Shown one piece after another: positions 35,386 to 45,272 of a DNA stretch of 64,000 bases (the stretch's first letter is position 1; each line of letters begins with the position of its first letter). The notes beneath the pieces are model-generated. The model had not been told where the DNA came from and made no database searches. It saw nothing but the letters and a program-made list of their open reading frames with translations. A program made the translations under genes and the position numbers. Origin of the DNA: Ornithinimicrobium sufpigmenti (GTDB taxonomy: Bacteria; Actinomycetota; Actinomycetes; Actinomycetales; Dermatophilaceae); NCBI RefSeq assembly GCF_004322775.1, contig NZ_CP036403.1, positions 1,736,001-1,800,000 on the forward strand, written 5' to 3'.

Positions 35386-35748
35386 ATGTCGGATCAGGGG
35401 GCCGCTCAGCTGGCGCGACTGGCAGCACGGGAAGCACGAGCTCGCGTCCGGGCCGAACGTGCAGAGAGGGAGAAGCGTCTGGCGCGGGCCGGCGAGAAGG
35501 TGGCCGTCGAGCTCGCCCGACGAGACGCAGCCGTCGCTGAGCATGAACTACGCGCAGGGGAGGCTCTGCGACTCATGGTCGAGGATGAAGGGCTTTCGGT
35601 GCGAGATGCCCTGGCGTGGTGCGGCGTGGCCGGACTGTCCTCACGGCAAGCACTCCGGATGATGCGCCAGCTTCAAACCGGCGGCATGAATCGTGGCGGA
35701 GTTGAGGCGCGAGACGGGAACTCGATGACGCCTCGTGAGGGCCCATGA
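35386..35748 (+). CDS. Small helical, Arg/Ala-rich protein near oriT
   Basis: A 120-residue protein whose first 70 residues are almost entirely charged helix (Ala, Arg, Glu), probably a coiled coil, followed by VRDALAWCGVAGLSSRQALR and a disordered end. It is divergent from the relaxase and starts right after the oriT-like repeat. Position and charge suggest an accessory DNA-binding mobilisation protein, though no ribbon-helix-helix motif can be named. Its stop overlaps an ATG of the next frame. Confidence 0.65.
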   Translation: MSDQGAAQLARLAAREARARVRAERAEREKRLARAGEKVAVELARRDAAVAEHELRAGEALRLMVEDEGLSVRDALAWCGVAGLSSRQALRMMRQLQTGGMNRGGVEARDGNSMTPREGP

Positions 35749-35885
35749 GGCAGTTGCCACCATTCGGCCCGAGGCGTCAATGGCAGAAATCCGCGCACCT
35801 GTACTTGCGGGATCGGGGGTGGGAGGATCTGGCTGGTGACGGTCCCGGTCTGTGGACGACCGCAGGTCTATGCTTCAGACGAAGG

Positions 35886-36149
35886 ATGATGACGAACGTG
35901 AGCACAGGTGATGACGACGTTGTGAAGATCGGCGCCTCCAGGAGCCACGAGCGGATTAAGCTGAATGCTGTGGAGGATGCTGCGGCTGTCCTAGAACGTG
36001 CAGTCGCCCAGGAGCGCCAGGCACGTGATGCCCGTGATCGAGCAGTTCGTGCCGCTGTCAAGGCCGGCGTAAGACCCTCGGCGGTTGCCCGTGCTGCCGG
36101 CATCACTCCTGGACGGGTAACGCACCTAACCCTGGCTCCGCGCCCCTGA
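35886..36149 (+). CDS. Small helix-turn-helix-like protein
   Basis: Eighty-seven residues from the ATG at 35886, which follows GAAGG. The C-terminal half, AVRAAVKAGVRPSAVARAAG followed by ITPGRVTHLTL, reads as a helix-turn-helix. The preceding segment is a charged helix. A longer start at 35745, overlapping the upstream stop, is possible and would mean coupling. It may regulate the mobilisation genes. Confidence 0.6.
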   Translation: MMTNVSTGDDDVVKIGASRSHERIKLNAVEDAAAVLERAVAQERQARDARDRAVRAAVKAGVRPSAVARAAGITPGRVTHLTLAPRP

Positions 36150-36320
36150 CCGGTGCCCGCCGGCCGTATCGGCTGCAGGAACTCAGGTGGTGGTCGCCGC
36201 CGGTCAATCCGAGTCAGAACCGTGAAGAACCAAGATTGTCGCCCGTCAGGGGGTCTACGCGACGCGTCGGACTGTGAGATTGGCGTGAGACGGGGCAGCG
36301 TTGCCGCACGTCGGGGCATT

Positions 36321-36347
36321 CAGGATCGGAGGTGGTGTCCGATCCTG
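36321..36347. promoter_or_regulatory. Perfect 10-base inverted repeat upstream of hsdM
   Basis: CAGGATCGGA and TCCGATCCTG flank a seven-base spacer, 128 bases before hsdM. There is no T-run, so an operator for restriction-modification control is as likely as a terminator for the preceding small gene. The remainder of 36150-36474 shows no gene. Confidence 0.4.
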
Positions 36348-36474
36348 GACGGCGTTCACTCCCGCTGCCTGCTCGCCCCTGGGAACGGGGCTGTCAGCGG
36401 CCGCAGGTAGTTTAGGTGGTCTGAGAGAGCCCGACGCTGCAGCGGAGCACGTCGGCACCGTATGAGGGAGATGG

Positions 36475-38424
36475 ATGAGCCAGCTGGCCAACTTCGTGTG
36501 GAGCATCGCTGATCAGCTCAGAGGGGTGTACAAGCCGAACCAGTACGGCAACGTCATCCTGCCGATGACGATCCTGCGCCGGATGGAGTGTGTCCTGGCC
36601 CCGCACCGGGACACCATCGGCAAACTGGCTGGCCTGGCTCAGGGCGAGACGCTCGAGCTGTTGGTGCGCGACCGGACCGGGTTGTCGTTCTACAACACCT
36701 CCCCGTACACGCTGGCCACGATCCTGGAGGAGCCGGAGAATCTGCGGAACAACCTGCGGGCCTACCTGGACGCGTTCTCGGGGAACGTGGCCGACCTGTT
36801 CGGCAACTACAAGTTCGACCAAGAGATCGACACCCTGGACACCAACGACCGGCTCTACCTGGTATTGGACCGTTTCGCCACGATCGACCTCGGACCCCAG
36901 GCCCTGACGAACGCGCAGATGGGCACGATGTTCGAGGAGCTCATCCGTCGCTTCGCCGCCGCCTCGAACGAGACCGCGGGCGAGCACTTCACACCCAGGG
37001 ACGCGGTCCGCCTGCTCGTGGACCTGCTGGTGGAACCGGACGGCGATGTCCTGACCGGGCCGGTCGTGCGGACCGTCTACGACCCCACCGCGGGAACCGG
37101 CGGCATGCTGTCCGTCCTTGATGAGCGGCTGACCGAGATGAACCCCGCGGCCGAGGTGGTCATGTACGGCCAGGAACTGAACGCCCAGTCCTACGCCATC
37201 TGCAAGTCCGAGCTCATCGGCAAGGGCCAGGACGCCAACAACATCGCCCTGGGTGACACCCTGGCCAACGACCACCACCTGGAGCGCACCTTCGACTACG
37301 TCCTGTCGAATCCGCCCTACGGGGGCGACTGGAAGGCCTCCCAGGCCGCTGTCCGCTCAGAGGCGCAGAACATGGCCGGGGGTGGACGGTTCCCCGGTGG
37401 CCTGCCAGCCGTCAGCGACGGGCAGATGTTGTTCCTGCAGGTGGTCGCCTCCAAGCTGCGACCGGCCTCCGAAGGTGGTGGCCGGGCCGGGATCGTGCTC
37501 AACGGGTCACCCCTGTTCACTGGAGGAGCCGAGTCAGGCCCGTCCAACATCCGCCGGTACCTGCTCGAGGCGGACCTGGTCGACGCCATCGTGGCCTTGC
37601 CGACCGACATGTTCTACAACACCGGCATCTCGACATACATGTGGGTACTCGACAACGCCAAGTCGGAGGAGCGTCGCGGCAAGGTTCAGCTCATCGACGC
37701 ACGGACCTTTTACACCAAGCTCCGCCGCAACCTGGGGTCGAAGAACAGGGAGATCGGCGACCAGGACCGAGAGCGCATCCTGCGCATCTACAGCGCCTTC
37801 GACGACCAAACCGAGGACGACGAGCGCTACTCGAAGGTCCTCGAGCCGCGGGACTTCGGGTACCACGAGATCACCGTCGAACAACCCATGCAGCTACGCT
37901 TCGAGATCACCGATGAGACCCTCGCCGTGGTTACCGCCACGCAGCAGGTGCAGAAGCTCTCGGAGGAGAACCGGTCCGCGCTCCTGGCCGCCCTGGAGTC
38001 ACTGCGGGGGCAGGTATGGATGGACCGCGCCCAGTTCGTATCCGCCCTTCGGAAGGCAAGCAAGAACGCCGGGTTCGTTCTCACCACGCCCCTGGTCAAG
38101 GTCCTCTGGCAGAGAATCGGCGTCCACGACGAGACGGCTGTAATTACACGAGACAAGCACGGCAACCCCGAGCCCGACACGGCCCTGCGCGACACCGAGG
38201 TGGTGCCGTTCGACCGCGACATCGATGAGTACTTCGATATGGAGGTCAAGCCGCACGTTCCGGATGCCTGGATCGACCACGCCAAGACGAAGGTCGGATA
38301 CGAGATCCCGTTCACCCGGTTGTTCTACACCTACGTCCCGCCCCGCTCGCTTGAAGAGATCGACGCCGAGCTCGACCAGCTCGCCAAGGACATCGTCGAA
38401 CTGCTGCAGGTGGTCGAAGGATGA
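36475..38424 (+). CDS. hsdM: Type I restriction-modification methyltransferase subunit
   Basis: N6-adenine methyltransferase of 649 residues. The N-terminal helical part starts with SQLANFVWSIADQLRGVYKP; the S-adenosylmethionine motif DPTAGTGG lies near residue 203 and the catalytic NPPY near 279. A C-terminal extension of about 200 residues after the catalytic core makes it longer than the classical 500-residue HsdM, as in several actinobacterial systems. The frame ends ATGA, overlapping hsdS, so the three hsd genes form one operon. With HsdS it methylates the recognition site; with HsdR added the complex cuts unmodified DNA. Confidence 0.96.
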   Translation: MSQLANFVWSIADQLRGVYKPNQYGNVILPMTILRRMECVLAPHRDTIGKLAGLAQGETLELLVRDRTGLSFYNTSPYTLATILEEPENLRNNLRAYLDAFSGNVADLFGNYKFDQEIDTLDTNDRLYLVLDRFATIDLGPQALTNAQMGTMFEELIRRFAAASNETAGEHFTPRDAVRLLVDLLVEPDGDVLTGPVVRTVYDPTAGTGGMLSVLDERLTEMNPAAEVVMYGQELNAQSYAICKSELIGKGQDANNIALGDTLANDHHLERTFDYVLSNPPYGGDWKASQAAVRSEAQNMAGGGRFPGGLPAVSDGQMLFLQVVASKLRPASEGGGRAGIVLNGSPLFTGGAESGPSNIRRYLLEADLVDAIVALPTDMFYNTGISTYMWVLDNAKSEERRGKVQLIDARTFYTKLRRNLGSKNREIGDQDRERILRIYSAFDDQTEDDERYSKVLEPRDFGYHEITVEQPMQLRFEITDETLAVVTATQQVQKLSEENRSALLAALESLRGQVWMDRAQFVSALRKASKNAGFVLTTPLVKVLWQRIGVHDETAVITRDKHGNPEPDTALRDTEVVPFDRDIDEYFDMEVKPHVPDAWIDHAKTKVGYEIPFTRLFYTYVPPRSLEEIDAELDQLAKDIVELLQVVEG

Positions 38425-39716
38425 AGCCGAGGAGCCGAGAGACCGGTCATGAGTGGCTGCCTCGTGTCCCCGAGAACTGGGGCTTCGTTCCCATCACTGC
38501 GGCCTTCTCACCGCGAAACCAGTCGAGCAGGCCGGAAGATGAGCACCTGACCCCATCGCAGAGGCACGGCGTGATGCCGCAAAGTGAGTACATGGCGCTC
38601 ACCGGCGGCAGGGTAGTCCTGAATCTCACTGGCGCAGACAAGATGAAGCACGTCGAGCCCGGCGACGTGATCAGCCACCTGAGGTCGTTCCAGGGAGGCT
38701 TGGAGACAAGCGCTGTGAGGGGGAAGGTGAGCCAGGCGTACACCGTTGTCTCACCCCGACCAGGCATCCATAGCGGTTACTTCCGGCACCTGTTCAAGTC
38801 GGACAGGTACATCCAAGCGCTTAGGGTGACGACCAACCAGTTGCGAGACGGCCAGTCGATCCGCCTGAACGAGCTCCGGAAGGTCCCGCTGCCCCTCCCT
38901 CCATACGCCGAGCAGGTCGCCATCGCGGACTATCTGGATCGGGAGACGGCGCAGATCGACGCGCTTATCGAGAAGCAGCACGCGCTGATCGACCGACTGC
39001 GCGAGCGGCGGCAACTCACCGTCTTCCGTCTCGCCCTCGGGCAGGAGAACACTCAAGAGGAGGGCGATGCCTGGTACCTGTCGCCCCCCGCCCACTGGGC
39101 CATCGACAAGCTCGGGCGGCACGCTTTGATCAGGAACGGCTCCACGCCAAGGCGCGATGAGCATCGCTACTGGGCCGAGGGTCACCACCCGTGGCTGAAC
39201 AGTTCGTTCGTCAACCTCGACGAGGTCGTTGAAGCCGATCAGTTCGTTACTGACGCTGCGTTGGAGGAGTGCCATCTTCCGATGCTCGCGCCGGGTGCGG
39301 TTCTCATTGGGATCACGGGCCAGGGCAAGACGCGGGGGATGGCTGCGCTCCTTCAGATGCGTGCCACCATCAACCAGCACGTCGCCGCAGTCATCCCGGA
39401 TGAGTCCTACTGGGACTCCCGATACCTCACTCACCTGATGCGGGCCGCGTATGGCGAACTGCGGTTCATGAGCGATGAAGGCGGGAGCACCAGGGGTGCA
39501 ATCACCTGTGCCGATCTTCACGCCTTCCGCGTGCCACGTCCACCACTCGATGAGCAGCGGGACATCAGTAGGCGTATCGATCAAGAGACCGCCCGGACCG
39601 ACGCTTTGATGGCGAAGGCGGAGCGGTTCATCGAGCTGGCGCGGGAGCGTCGCTCGGCGCTCATCACTGCGGCCGTCACCGGTCAGATCGACGTGGAGAA
39701 CGCGAGGGCTGCCTGA
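38421..39716 (+). CDS. hsdS: Type I restriction-modification specificity subunit
   Basis: Specificity subunit of 431 residues. Two target-recognition domains (about 15-160 and 215-360) alternate with two conserved helices: IADYLDRETAQIDALIEKQH in the centre and RRIDQETARTDALMAKAERF at the end. This two-fold plan is the normal one and predicts a bipartite recognition site. Both halves are complete. Overlaps hsdM by four and hsdR by one base. The recognised sequence cannot be derived from the protein. Confidence 0.95.
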   Translation: MKPRSRETGHEWLPRVPENWGFVPITAAFSPRNQSSRPEDEHLTPSQRHGVMPQSEYMALTGGRVVLNLTGADKMKHVEPGDVISHLRSFQGGLETSAVRGKVSQAYTVVSPRPGIHSGYFRHLFKSDRYIQALRVTTNQLRDGQSIRLNELRKVPLPLPPYAEQVAIADYLDRETAQIDALIEKQHALIDRLRERRQLTVFRLALGQENTQEEGDAWYLSPPAHWAIDKLGRHALIRNGSTPRRDEHRYWAEGHHPWLNSSFVNLDEVVEADQFVTDAALEECHLPMLAPGAVLIGITGQGKTRGMAALLQMRATINQHVAAVIPDESYWDSRYLTHLMRAAYGELRFMSDEGGSTRGAITCADLHAFRVPRPPLDEQRDISRRIDQETARTDALMAKAERFIELARERRSALITAAVTGQIDVENARAA

Positions 39717-42700
39717 TGGCTCAGCACAAGGAGAGCGTGTTCGAGGCCGAGTTGTGCGAGCATCTGGCAGCCCACGGCTGGCTCTACTCATCGAACGACG
39801 CAGGGTATGACCGTGACCGGGCACTGTTTCCGGACGATCTGCTCGGGTGGCTCGAGGAGACGCAGCGGGAGACGTACGAGTCGATCGTCAAGCCATCGAT
39901 GTCGGACAAGCAACGTAGGGGTGCGCAAGAGAAGATTTTGGACCGGGCGGTCAAGGTTCTCGACAGCCCATTGACCCACGACGGGGGGACGCTGAACCTG
40001 CTGCGTGGTGGGTTCAAGGTCGGCACTTCGAAGCGTCTGGACATGTCCTATCCGCGACCGGCGACGTCGTTGAACCCGCGGGCTGCGCAGTTGTACGGCC
40101 TGACGCGGGTGCGGGTGATGCGGCAGGTGCACTTCTCGCCCCGTGGTAATGAGACCGTGGATCTAGTGTTGTTCGTCAATGGGGTTCCGGTGGCCACGGT
40201 GGAGCTGAAGACGGACTTCACGCAGAGCGTCCAGGACGCGATGGCGCAGTACCGGGCGCGTGACCCGAAGTCGTCACCGTTGTTCGAGTGGGGGACCCGG
40301 GCCGTCGTGCACTTCGCAGTGTCCAACGCCAAGGTGTGGATGACGACCAAGCTGGCCGGGAAGGACACCCGGTTCCTACCGTTCAACAGGGGCGACCAAG
40401 GACGGTCGGGCAACCCGGTCAACCCGAACGGATCGGCTACGTCCTACCTGTGGGAGCAGATCTGGAACAAGGACACGTGGCTGGACATCATTCTGAGGTT
40501 CGCGCACGTGGAGACCTCCACCCAGCTGGATCCCACCGGACGTCCACGCAGGTCCTCCACGTTGATCTTCCCGCGGTACCACCAGTGGGAGGCCGTTACG
40601 AAGATCCTGGCTGACGCCCGGGCTTTGGGGGCGGGACAGTCGTACTTGATTGAGCATTCGGCCGGGTCGGGCAAGACCCGCACGATCGCCTGGACGGCGC
40701 ACCGGCTTCTGTCCCTGCACGACGAGCACGACGAGAAGATCTTCGACTCGGTGATCGTGGTGACCGATCGGACCGTGCTGGATGACCAGCTGCAGGCGGC
40801 GATCAAGGAGATCGAGCGGACGACCGGGACGGTGCTGGCGATCGACCGGCAAGCCATGGGAGCGCACGGGGCGACGTCGAAGTCTCAGTTGCTGCGCCAA
40901 GGTCTGCTCGGTGGTCGCAAGATCATCGTGGTGACCTTACAGACGTTCCCGGCGGCGCTGGAGCTGCTGCACGATGACGACACACTGGCCGGGCGCAGGT
41001 ACGCGGTGATCGCCGACGAGGCGCATTCGTCACAAACGGGGTCAGCTGCCGCCAAGTTGAAGAAGGTGCTGTCCCCGACTGAGCTGGCTGACCTGGATGA
41101 CGGGGGTGAGGTCGACACCGAGGACTTGCTTGCTGCGGAGATGGAGGGGCGTGCCCGACCCGAGCACGTCAGTTTCCTGGCGTTCACCGCCACCCCGAAG
41201 GGCAAGACGTTGCAGCTGTTCGGCCGTCCCGGACAGGAGCGGGATGAGAAGTCAGGGGAGCCGATCCCGGTCTCGTTCCACCTGTACCCGATGCAGCAGG
41301 CGATCGAGGAGGGGTTCATCCTCGACGTGCTGCGTAACTTCACCAACTACGACACCGCGTTCGAGCTGGCGATCAAGGTGGAGAAGAGCGGGCAGGAACT
41401 CGTGGGGCAGGACCCCGAGGTCGAGGAGGTGCTGGTCGACCAGCACGCCGCGACCAAGGGCCTGATCCGGTGGGTCAAGCTGCACCCGACCAACATCGCG
41501 CAGAAGGTGCAGATCATCGTCGAGCACTACCGGGCCAACATCGCCCACCTGCTGGAGGGCAAAGCCAAGGCCATGGTGGTCACCGATTCGCGCAAGGCTG
41601 CCGTCCGGTACAAGGTCGCGATGGACGCTTACATCGCAAAGATGGGCTACCAGGGTCTGGCGACCCTGGTGGCGTTCTCCGGCGAGGTTGACGACCCCGA
41701 GACCGGCCCAGAGAAGTTCACCGGGGCCAACATGAACCCCTTGGTGAAGGGCAACCTGGCTTCAGCGTTCGCCGGGGACGCGTTCCAGGTGATGATCGTG
41801 GCCAACAAGTACCAGACCGGGTTCGACCAGCCGTTACTGTGCGCGATGTACGTGGACCGGCAATTGTCCGGAGTGACGGCCGTGCAGACCCTGTCCCGGC
41901 TGAACCGGACCTTCCCCGGCAAGAGCGACACCTACGTCCTGGACTTCGTCAACACCGAGCAAGACATCCTGGACGCGTTCCGTCCCTACTACGCCGGTGC
42001 CCGCCTGGAGGCGGTCACCGACCCCGACCTCATCCACGACCTGCAGAACAAGCTCGACATCTCCGGCATCTACACCACCGAGGAGGTCGATGCAGTGGTC
42101 GAGGCGTGGGTGCACCAGAAGGGCAACAACGCCCTCAGCGGTGCCCTGGCACCGGTCGTGCACCGGTTCAAGTCGGACTACGCCGCGGCGATGCGGGCCG
42201 ATGACCGGACCCGGCTGGATGAGCTGGACATGTTCCGCAAGGACATGCGTTCCTTCATCAACCTGTACGACTTCATGTCCCAGATCGTGGAGTTCGGAGA
42301 CACCGAGCCGTTCCGCCGGTCCATCTTCTACCGGCTGCTCGAGCCCCTGATCCACGTCGACAACCACACCCCCACGACCGACCTGTCCGGTATCGACCTG
42401 GTCGCGATCAAGCAGAAACACCAGGGCACCACCGACCTGGTCATCGACGAGACCAAACCGGTCAGGCCCACCACCGCTGCCGGGTCCGGCAGTGTGCGGG
42501 AGATGAAGAAGGGGCCATTGGCCGAGGTGGTCGCCCGACTGAACGAGCTGTTCGGTGATGAGGACTTCACGATCGAGCAGCAGGAGACCTGGCTGGAGGG
42601 GTTGATCCGGACCTTGCTGGAGGACGAGCAGGTACGGGAGCAGGCCGAGCACAACACCAAGGGACAGTTCCTGGCCAGCCCGACCCTGCGGACCAAGGTT

Positions 42701-42853
42701 CTGCTGGCGGTGCTGGACAACCAACAGGCACACGCCAAGATGAGCGACATCATCCACCAGGGCGGCCGACCAGAGAAGGTTCTCGTCGAGATGACCGGCG
42801 AGCTGGTCCACCATATGGTCAATGACCCGGCCCTCGCCGGTGATCTCGCGTGA
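39716..42853 (+). CDS. hsdR: Type I restriction endonuclease subunit
   Basis: ATP-dependent translocase and nuclease of 1045 residues. The N-terminal PD-(D/E)XK nuclease has its ExK in VATVELKTDF near residue 162. The motor has the P-loop HSAGSGKT near 315, DEAHSSQTG near 432 and SFLAFTATPKGKTLQLFG, plus the helicase C block NKYQTGFDQPLLCAMYVD. The helical C-terminus needed for contact with the methyltransferase is present. No frameshift is seen, so the system is probably active and protects the element's host against unmodified phage or plasmid DNA. Confidence 0.96.
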   Translation: MAQHKESVFEAELCEHLAAHGWLYSSNDAGYDRDRALFPDDLLGWLEETQRETYESIVKPSMSDKQRRGAQEKILDRAVKVLDSPLTHDGGTLNLLRGGFKVGTSKRLDMSYPRPATSLNPRAAQLYGLTRVRVMRQVHFSPRGNETVDLVLFVNGVPVATVELKTDFTQSVQDAMAQYRARDPKSSPLFEWGTRAVVHFAVSNAKVWMTTKLAGKDTRFLPFNRGDQGRSGNPVNPNGSATSYLWEQIWNKDTWLDIILRFAHVETSTQLDPTGRPRRSSTLIFPRYHQWEAVTKILADARALGAGQSYLIEHSAGSGKTRTIAWTAHRLLSLHDEHDEKIFDSVIVVTDRTVLDDQLQAAIKEIERTTGTVLAIDRQAMGAHGATSKSQLLRQGLLGGRKIIVVTLQTFPAALELLHDDDTLAGRRYAVIADEAHSSQTGSAAAKLKKVLSPTELADLDDGGEVDTEDLLAAEMEGRARPEHVSFLAFTATPKGKTLQLFGRPGQERDEKSGEPIPVSFHLYPMQQAIEEGFILDVLRNFTNYDTAFELAIKVEKSGQELVGQDPEVEEVLVDQHAATKGLIRWVKLHPTNIAQKVQIIVEHYRANIAHLLEGKAKAMVVTDSRKAAVRYKVAMDAYIAKMGYQGLATLVAFSGEVDDPETGPEKFTGANMNPLVKGNLASAFAGDAFQVMIVANKYQTGFDQPLLCAMYVDRQLSGVTAVQTLSRLNRTFPGKSDTYVLDFVNTEQDILDAFRPYYAGARLEAVTDPDLIHDLQNKLDISGIYTTEEVDAVVEAWVHQKGNNALSGALAPVVHRFKSDYAAAMRADDRTRLDELDMFRKDMRSFINLYDFMSQIVEFGDTEPFRRSIFYRLLEPLIHVDNHTPTTDLSGIDLVAIKQKHQGTTDLVIDETKPVRPTTAAGSGSVREMKKGPLAEVVARLNELFGDEDFTIEQQETWLEGLIRTLLEDEQVREQAEHNTKGQFLASPTLRTKVLLAVLDNQQAHAKMSDIIHQGGRPEKVLVEMTGELVHHMVNDPALAGDLA

Positions 42854-42965
42854 GGCCCCTGGTGCGAGGAGCCTGCATCCGGGGTCACGACTACCGGGTG
42901 AGAGGGCAGCGAGGATGAGCTTGCCGAGCGCGGGCAAACACCGCTGTGGCTGGTGCGGGGTCCAT

Positions 42966-43202
42966 CTAACCGCCGGCGAGTAGGTCAGGGTGGCGGGACA
43001 TGAGGGCCTGGACCACCTCTTCGGCCGCGTAAGGGGTGACCACCATCGTGGTCAGGTTGTCGTCCCGGTCGATGTAGAACAGGCCGCCGGTGCCATGCAT
43101 GGGACCGGGATGCCAGCCAGGGTCCAGGGCAGTCGCAGCGGTAGCCGTGGAGAGCTGATACAGACACGCCGCATGGGCCGGGTCGCTGACGGGGCCTGGC
43201 AT
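42966..43202 (-). CDS. Small protein of unknown function
   Basis: Seventy-eight residues with an ordered composition: HGTGGLFYIDRDDNLTTMVV followed by a helix EEVVQALMSRHPDLLAGG. The ATG at 43202 is usable. No family is recognised. It follows the next upstream gene by 72 bases on the same strand and may be the last gene of a minus-strand unit reaching to 45.1 kb. Confidence 0.55.
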   Translation of the reverse strand: MPGPVSDPAHAACLYQLSTATAATALDPGWHPGPMHGTGGLFYIDRDDNLTTMVVTPYAAEEVVQALMSRHPDLLAGG

Positions 43203-43274
43203 GCTTAGGGGCGTGCCCGACTGCGGTAATTTCAGGCGCTACCGCGGCGCGCGGCGCAATCGGGCTGCCGTCGG

Positions 43275-44774
43275 TTAGCGGCCGGGGGTTGCGCTGTCGA
43301 CGTTGCGGGGGATGGACGTCAAGTGTAGTCGTTCGTGGTCTTGGCTGCGGTCAAGCCGGGTGGTCGCGGGGTGGTGCCGGCTGGTCCAGCTGGAGGGGAC
43401 GTGCATGGTTCCTGTCTTCTGGTCGCTGGCGGTCATGGTGGCGCGTAGGGCGGACCGGGTCGCGACAGCGGCCTGTCGTGCGGGCTCCTGGAGCAGGGGG
43501 CGAAGGACCTCGGGCAGTGGGACGGGTCTGCGGAGCAGGACGTCGCGGGGTGAGAGGACGGCGGTGTTGGCGGGGGTGGGCTGTGGCCATCCCTCGGGCA
43601 GAGCATGTGGGTTCTCCGCTGAGGGGATGAGCTGTCGGGTGAGGTCGTTTGCGGGTCGGGCGTTCACGGTGAGCTGGGCGTGCCGGGCGGTCTCGTGGAA
43701 GAGGTCGCCGATGCCGGCGGTGACAGCGTGGAATCGGTGCAGGGACCGCACCAAGCTGGCCATGTCGATGCGATCAGAGATGGTCTGGGTGTTGGCGGGA
43801 CCGACCCGGTCGCGGGTCACCTCGCGCATGGCGTTGACCAGTTCCCAGGACGCCTCGCGTAGCTCGCTGGCAGGTGGGACCTGTGGGTGGTGCAGGTCGG
43901 CCCAGGCTGTGTTGGCGTGGCCCCAGCGTTCGGTCATGGTCTCGAGTGCGGGGGCGATGTCTTTGGTGAAGACGTCGGGGCGGACGAGCCCGGAGTCTGC
44001 TGCGGCGCGCCAGAGGCGGTGGGCGTGGATGGTTGCGGTGAACGCGGCGCCGGCGACCTGGGTCATCGCGTCGGGAGTGGGTGTACGGGTCAGGGCCTGG
44101 TGGGCGTGCACGTCCCAGGTCGCGATCGCGGTATCGAGGCGGGTGTCGTCCACGGGGTGGCGGTACCTGCCGTGCAGTGCGGTGGGGTAGTGGCCGTGCA
44201 GGTAGGAGTGGGTGAGCGCTTCGACGTCGGCGACCTGGTGCTGCAGCTCTTCGGCGGTGATGTTGTGGACCCGGAGCCGTGCGTCCCAGCGTTCGGCGTG
44301 GGCGGTGGCGGCCAGGGAGACGGTGATGGCGTGGGCGCTGACGTACAGGGTGTGCATGATGTTGATGCGGGCGGCGAATGCGTCCTGGGTCTGCCGTGCG
44401 GTCCACCGGGTTCCAGGTGAGCGCGCGAGTCTGTCGGCAGAGTCGATGAGACCGGCGGCGCGGGTGAACAGGTTGCCGATGTGGATCAGGGTGGTGTCGA
44501 CCTGGTTGGCCTGGCCTGCGGCGCGGTGCAGGGTGCGGGCGGAGCGTTCCAGCTGGGTGATGATGTCGGTCCCGGTGCCGGGCAGGTCCGAACGTCGGGG
44601 GAGGCGGTTCCACAGGTCGGCGGCGCCTTCGACGACCTCTCCCCAGGCGCGGACCATCGCGCGGCCGTCGCGTTCGGGTGCGTCGTAGAGCAGGGCCCGG
44701 GCCAGCAGGTCGGCTCGGTCCATCAGTTCGCCGGTGCTGGGCGGGTAGATCGAGGGTGCCCGGCGGCGGCTCAC
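43275..44774 (-). CDS. Helical actinobacterial mobile-element protein, unknown function
   Basis: A 499-residue soluble protein, mostly helical and rich in Ala, His, Arg and Thr. Segments such as DIITQLERSARTLHRAAGQA and ITAEELQHQVADVEALTHSY suggest long helix bundles. There is no membrane helix, nucleotide motif or catalytic motif I can name. The GTG start overlaps the upstream stop by four bases. The gene belongs with the small upstream gene and the divergent membrane protein in a module frequently seen beside relaxases, as far as family resemblance allows. Confidence 0.75.
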   Translation of the reverse strand: MSRRRAPSIYPPSTGELMDRADLLARALLYDAPERDGRAMVRAWGEVVEGAADLWNRLPRRSDLPGTGTDIITQLERSARTLHRAAGQANQVDTTLIHIGNLFTRAAGLIDSADRLARSPGTRWTARQTQDAFAARINIMHTLYVSAHAITVSLAATAHAERWDARLRVHNITAEELQHQVADVEALTHSYLHGHYPTALHGRYRHPVDDTRLDTAIATWDVHAHQALTRTPTPDAMTQVAGAAFTATIHAHRLWRAAADSGLVRPDVFTKDIAPALETMTERWGHANTAWADLHHPQVPPASELREASWELVNAMREVTRDRVGPANTQTISDRIDMASLVRSLHRFHAVTAGIGDLFHETARHAQLTVNARPANDLTRQLIPSAENPHALPEGWPQPTPANTAVLSPRDVLLRRPVPLPEVLRPLLQEPARQAAVATRSALRATMTASDQKTGTMHVPSSWTSRHHPATTRLDRSQDHERLHLTSIPRNVDSATPGR

Positions 44775-45121
44775 GCCTGGTCCCGGATGGTGTCGATCAG
44801 CCGCACGACCAGGGTCGCTGCACCGGGGGGCAGCTGGTGGGCGGGCAGGGACCGGGTGGCGCGTTCGGCGGCCCTGGCCAGGTTCAGCGGGTCTGCCCCG
44901 GTCGCGGCCGGGACCTGGGATAGCAACCCGCGCACTGTCAGCGGCAGCAGCTCCAGTGCCTGCGTGTGAAGGCAGGTCAGCGCGAACGCCAGGTGCACCG
45001 TGTCGGGGTCGGTGGTGCTGCGTGCCCGGGCGGTGGCCTCGGCACGGGCCTGGGCGAGCAGGTGATGCACTTCCAGCAGCACTCCGACGGGCGTCGGGGG
45101 GCCCTCCTCGTCTGTGGTCAT
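44771..45121 (-). CDS. Small helical protein, unknown function
   Basis: One hundred and sixteen residues from the ATG at 45121, chosen because AGGAGGA stands at the right distance and because a longer start at 45283 would only add a Pro/Thr-rich segment and collide with the divergent gene. VGVLLEVHHLLAQARAEATA and VHLAFALTCLHTQALELLPL form the core helices. No domain is recognised. It overlaps the 499-residue gene by four bases. Confidence 0.7.
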   Translation of the reverse strand: MTTDEEGPPTPVGVLLEVHHLLAQARAEATARARSTTDPDTVHLAFALTCLHTQALELLPLTVRGLLSQVPAATGADPLNLARAAERATRSLPAHQLPPGAATLVVRLIDTIRDQA

Positions 45122-45272
45122 GGGGGGTCCTCCTGCGGGTTCGTCGGCTCCTTCCTTCGTGGGTAGGCCCAGTGGGGGTGTCGGTGCCGTGGCCTCTTCT
45201 CTGGCCGGGGATACCGGTGGTGTGGGCGAAGGGGTTGTGGACAACGTGGGCGGGGTGTCGGCGGTGGAGGGC

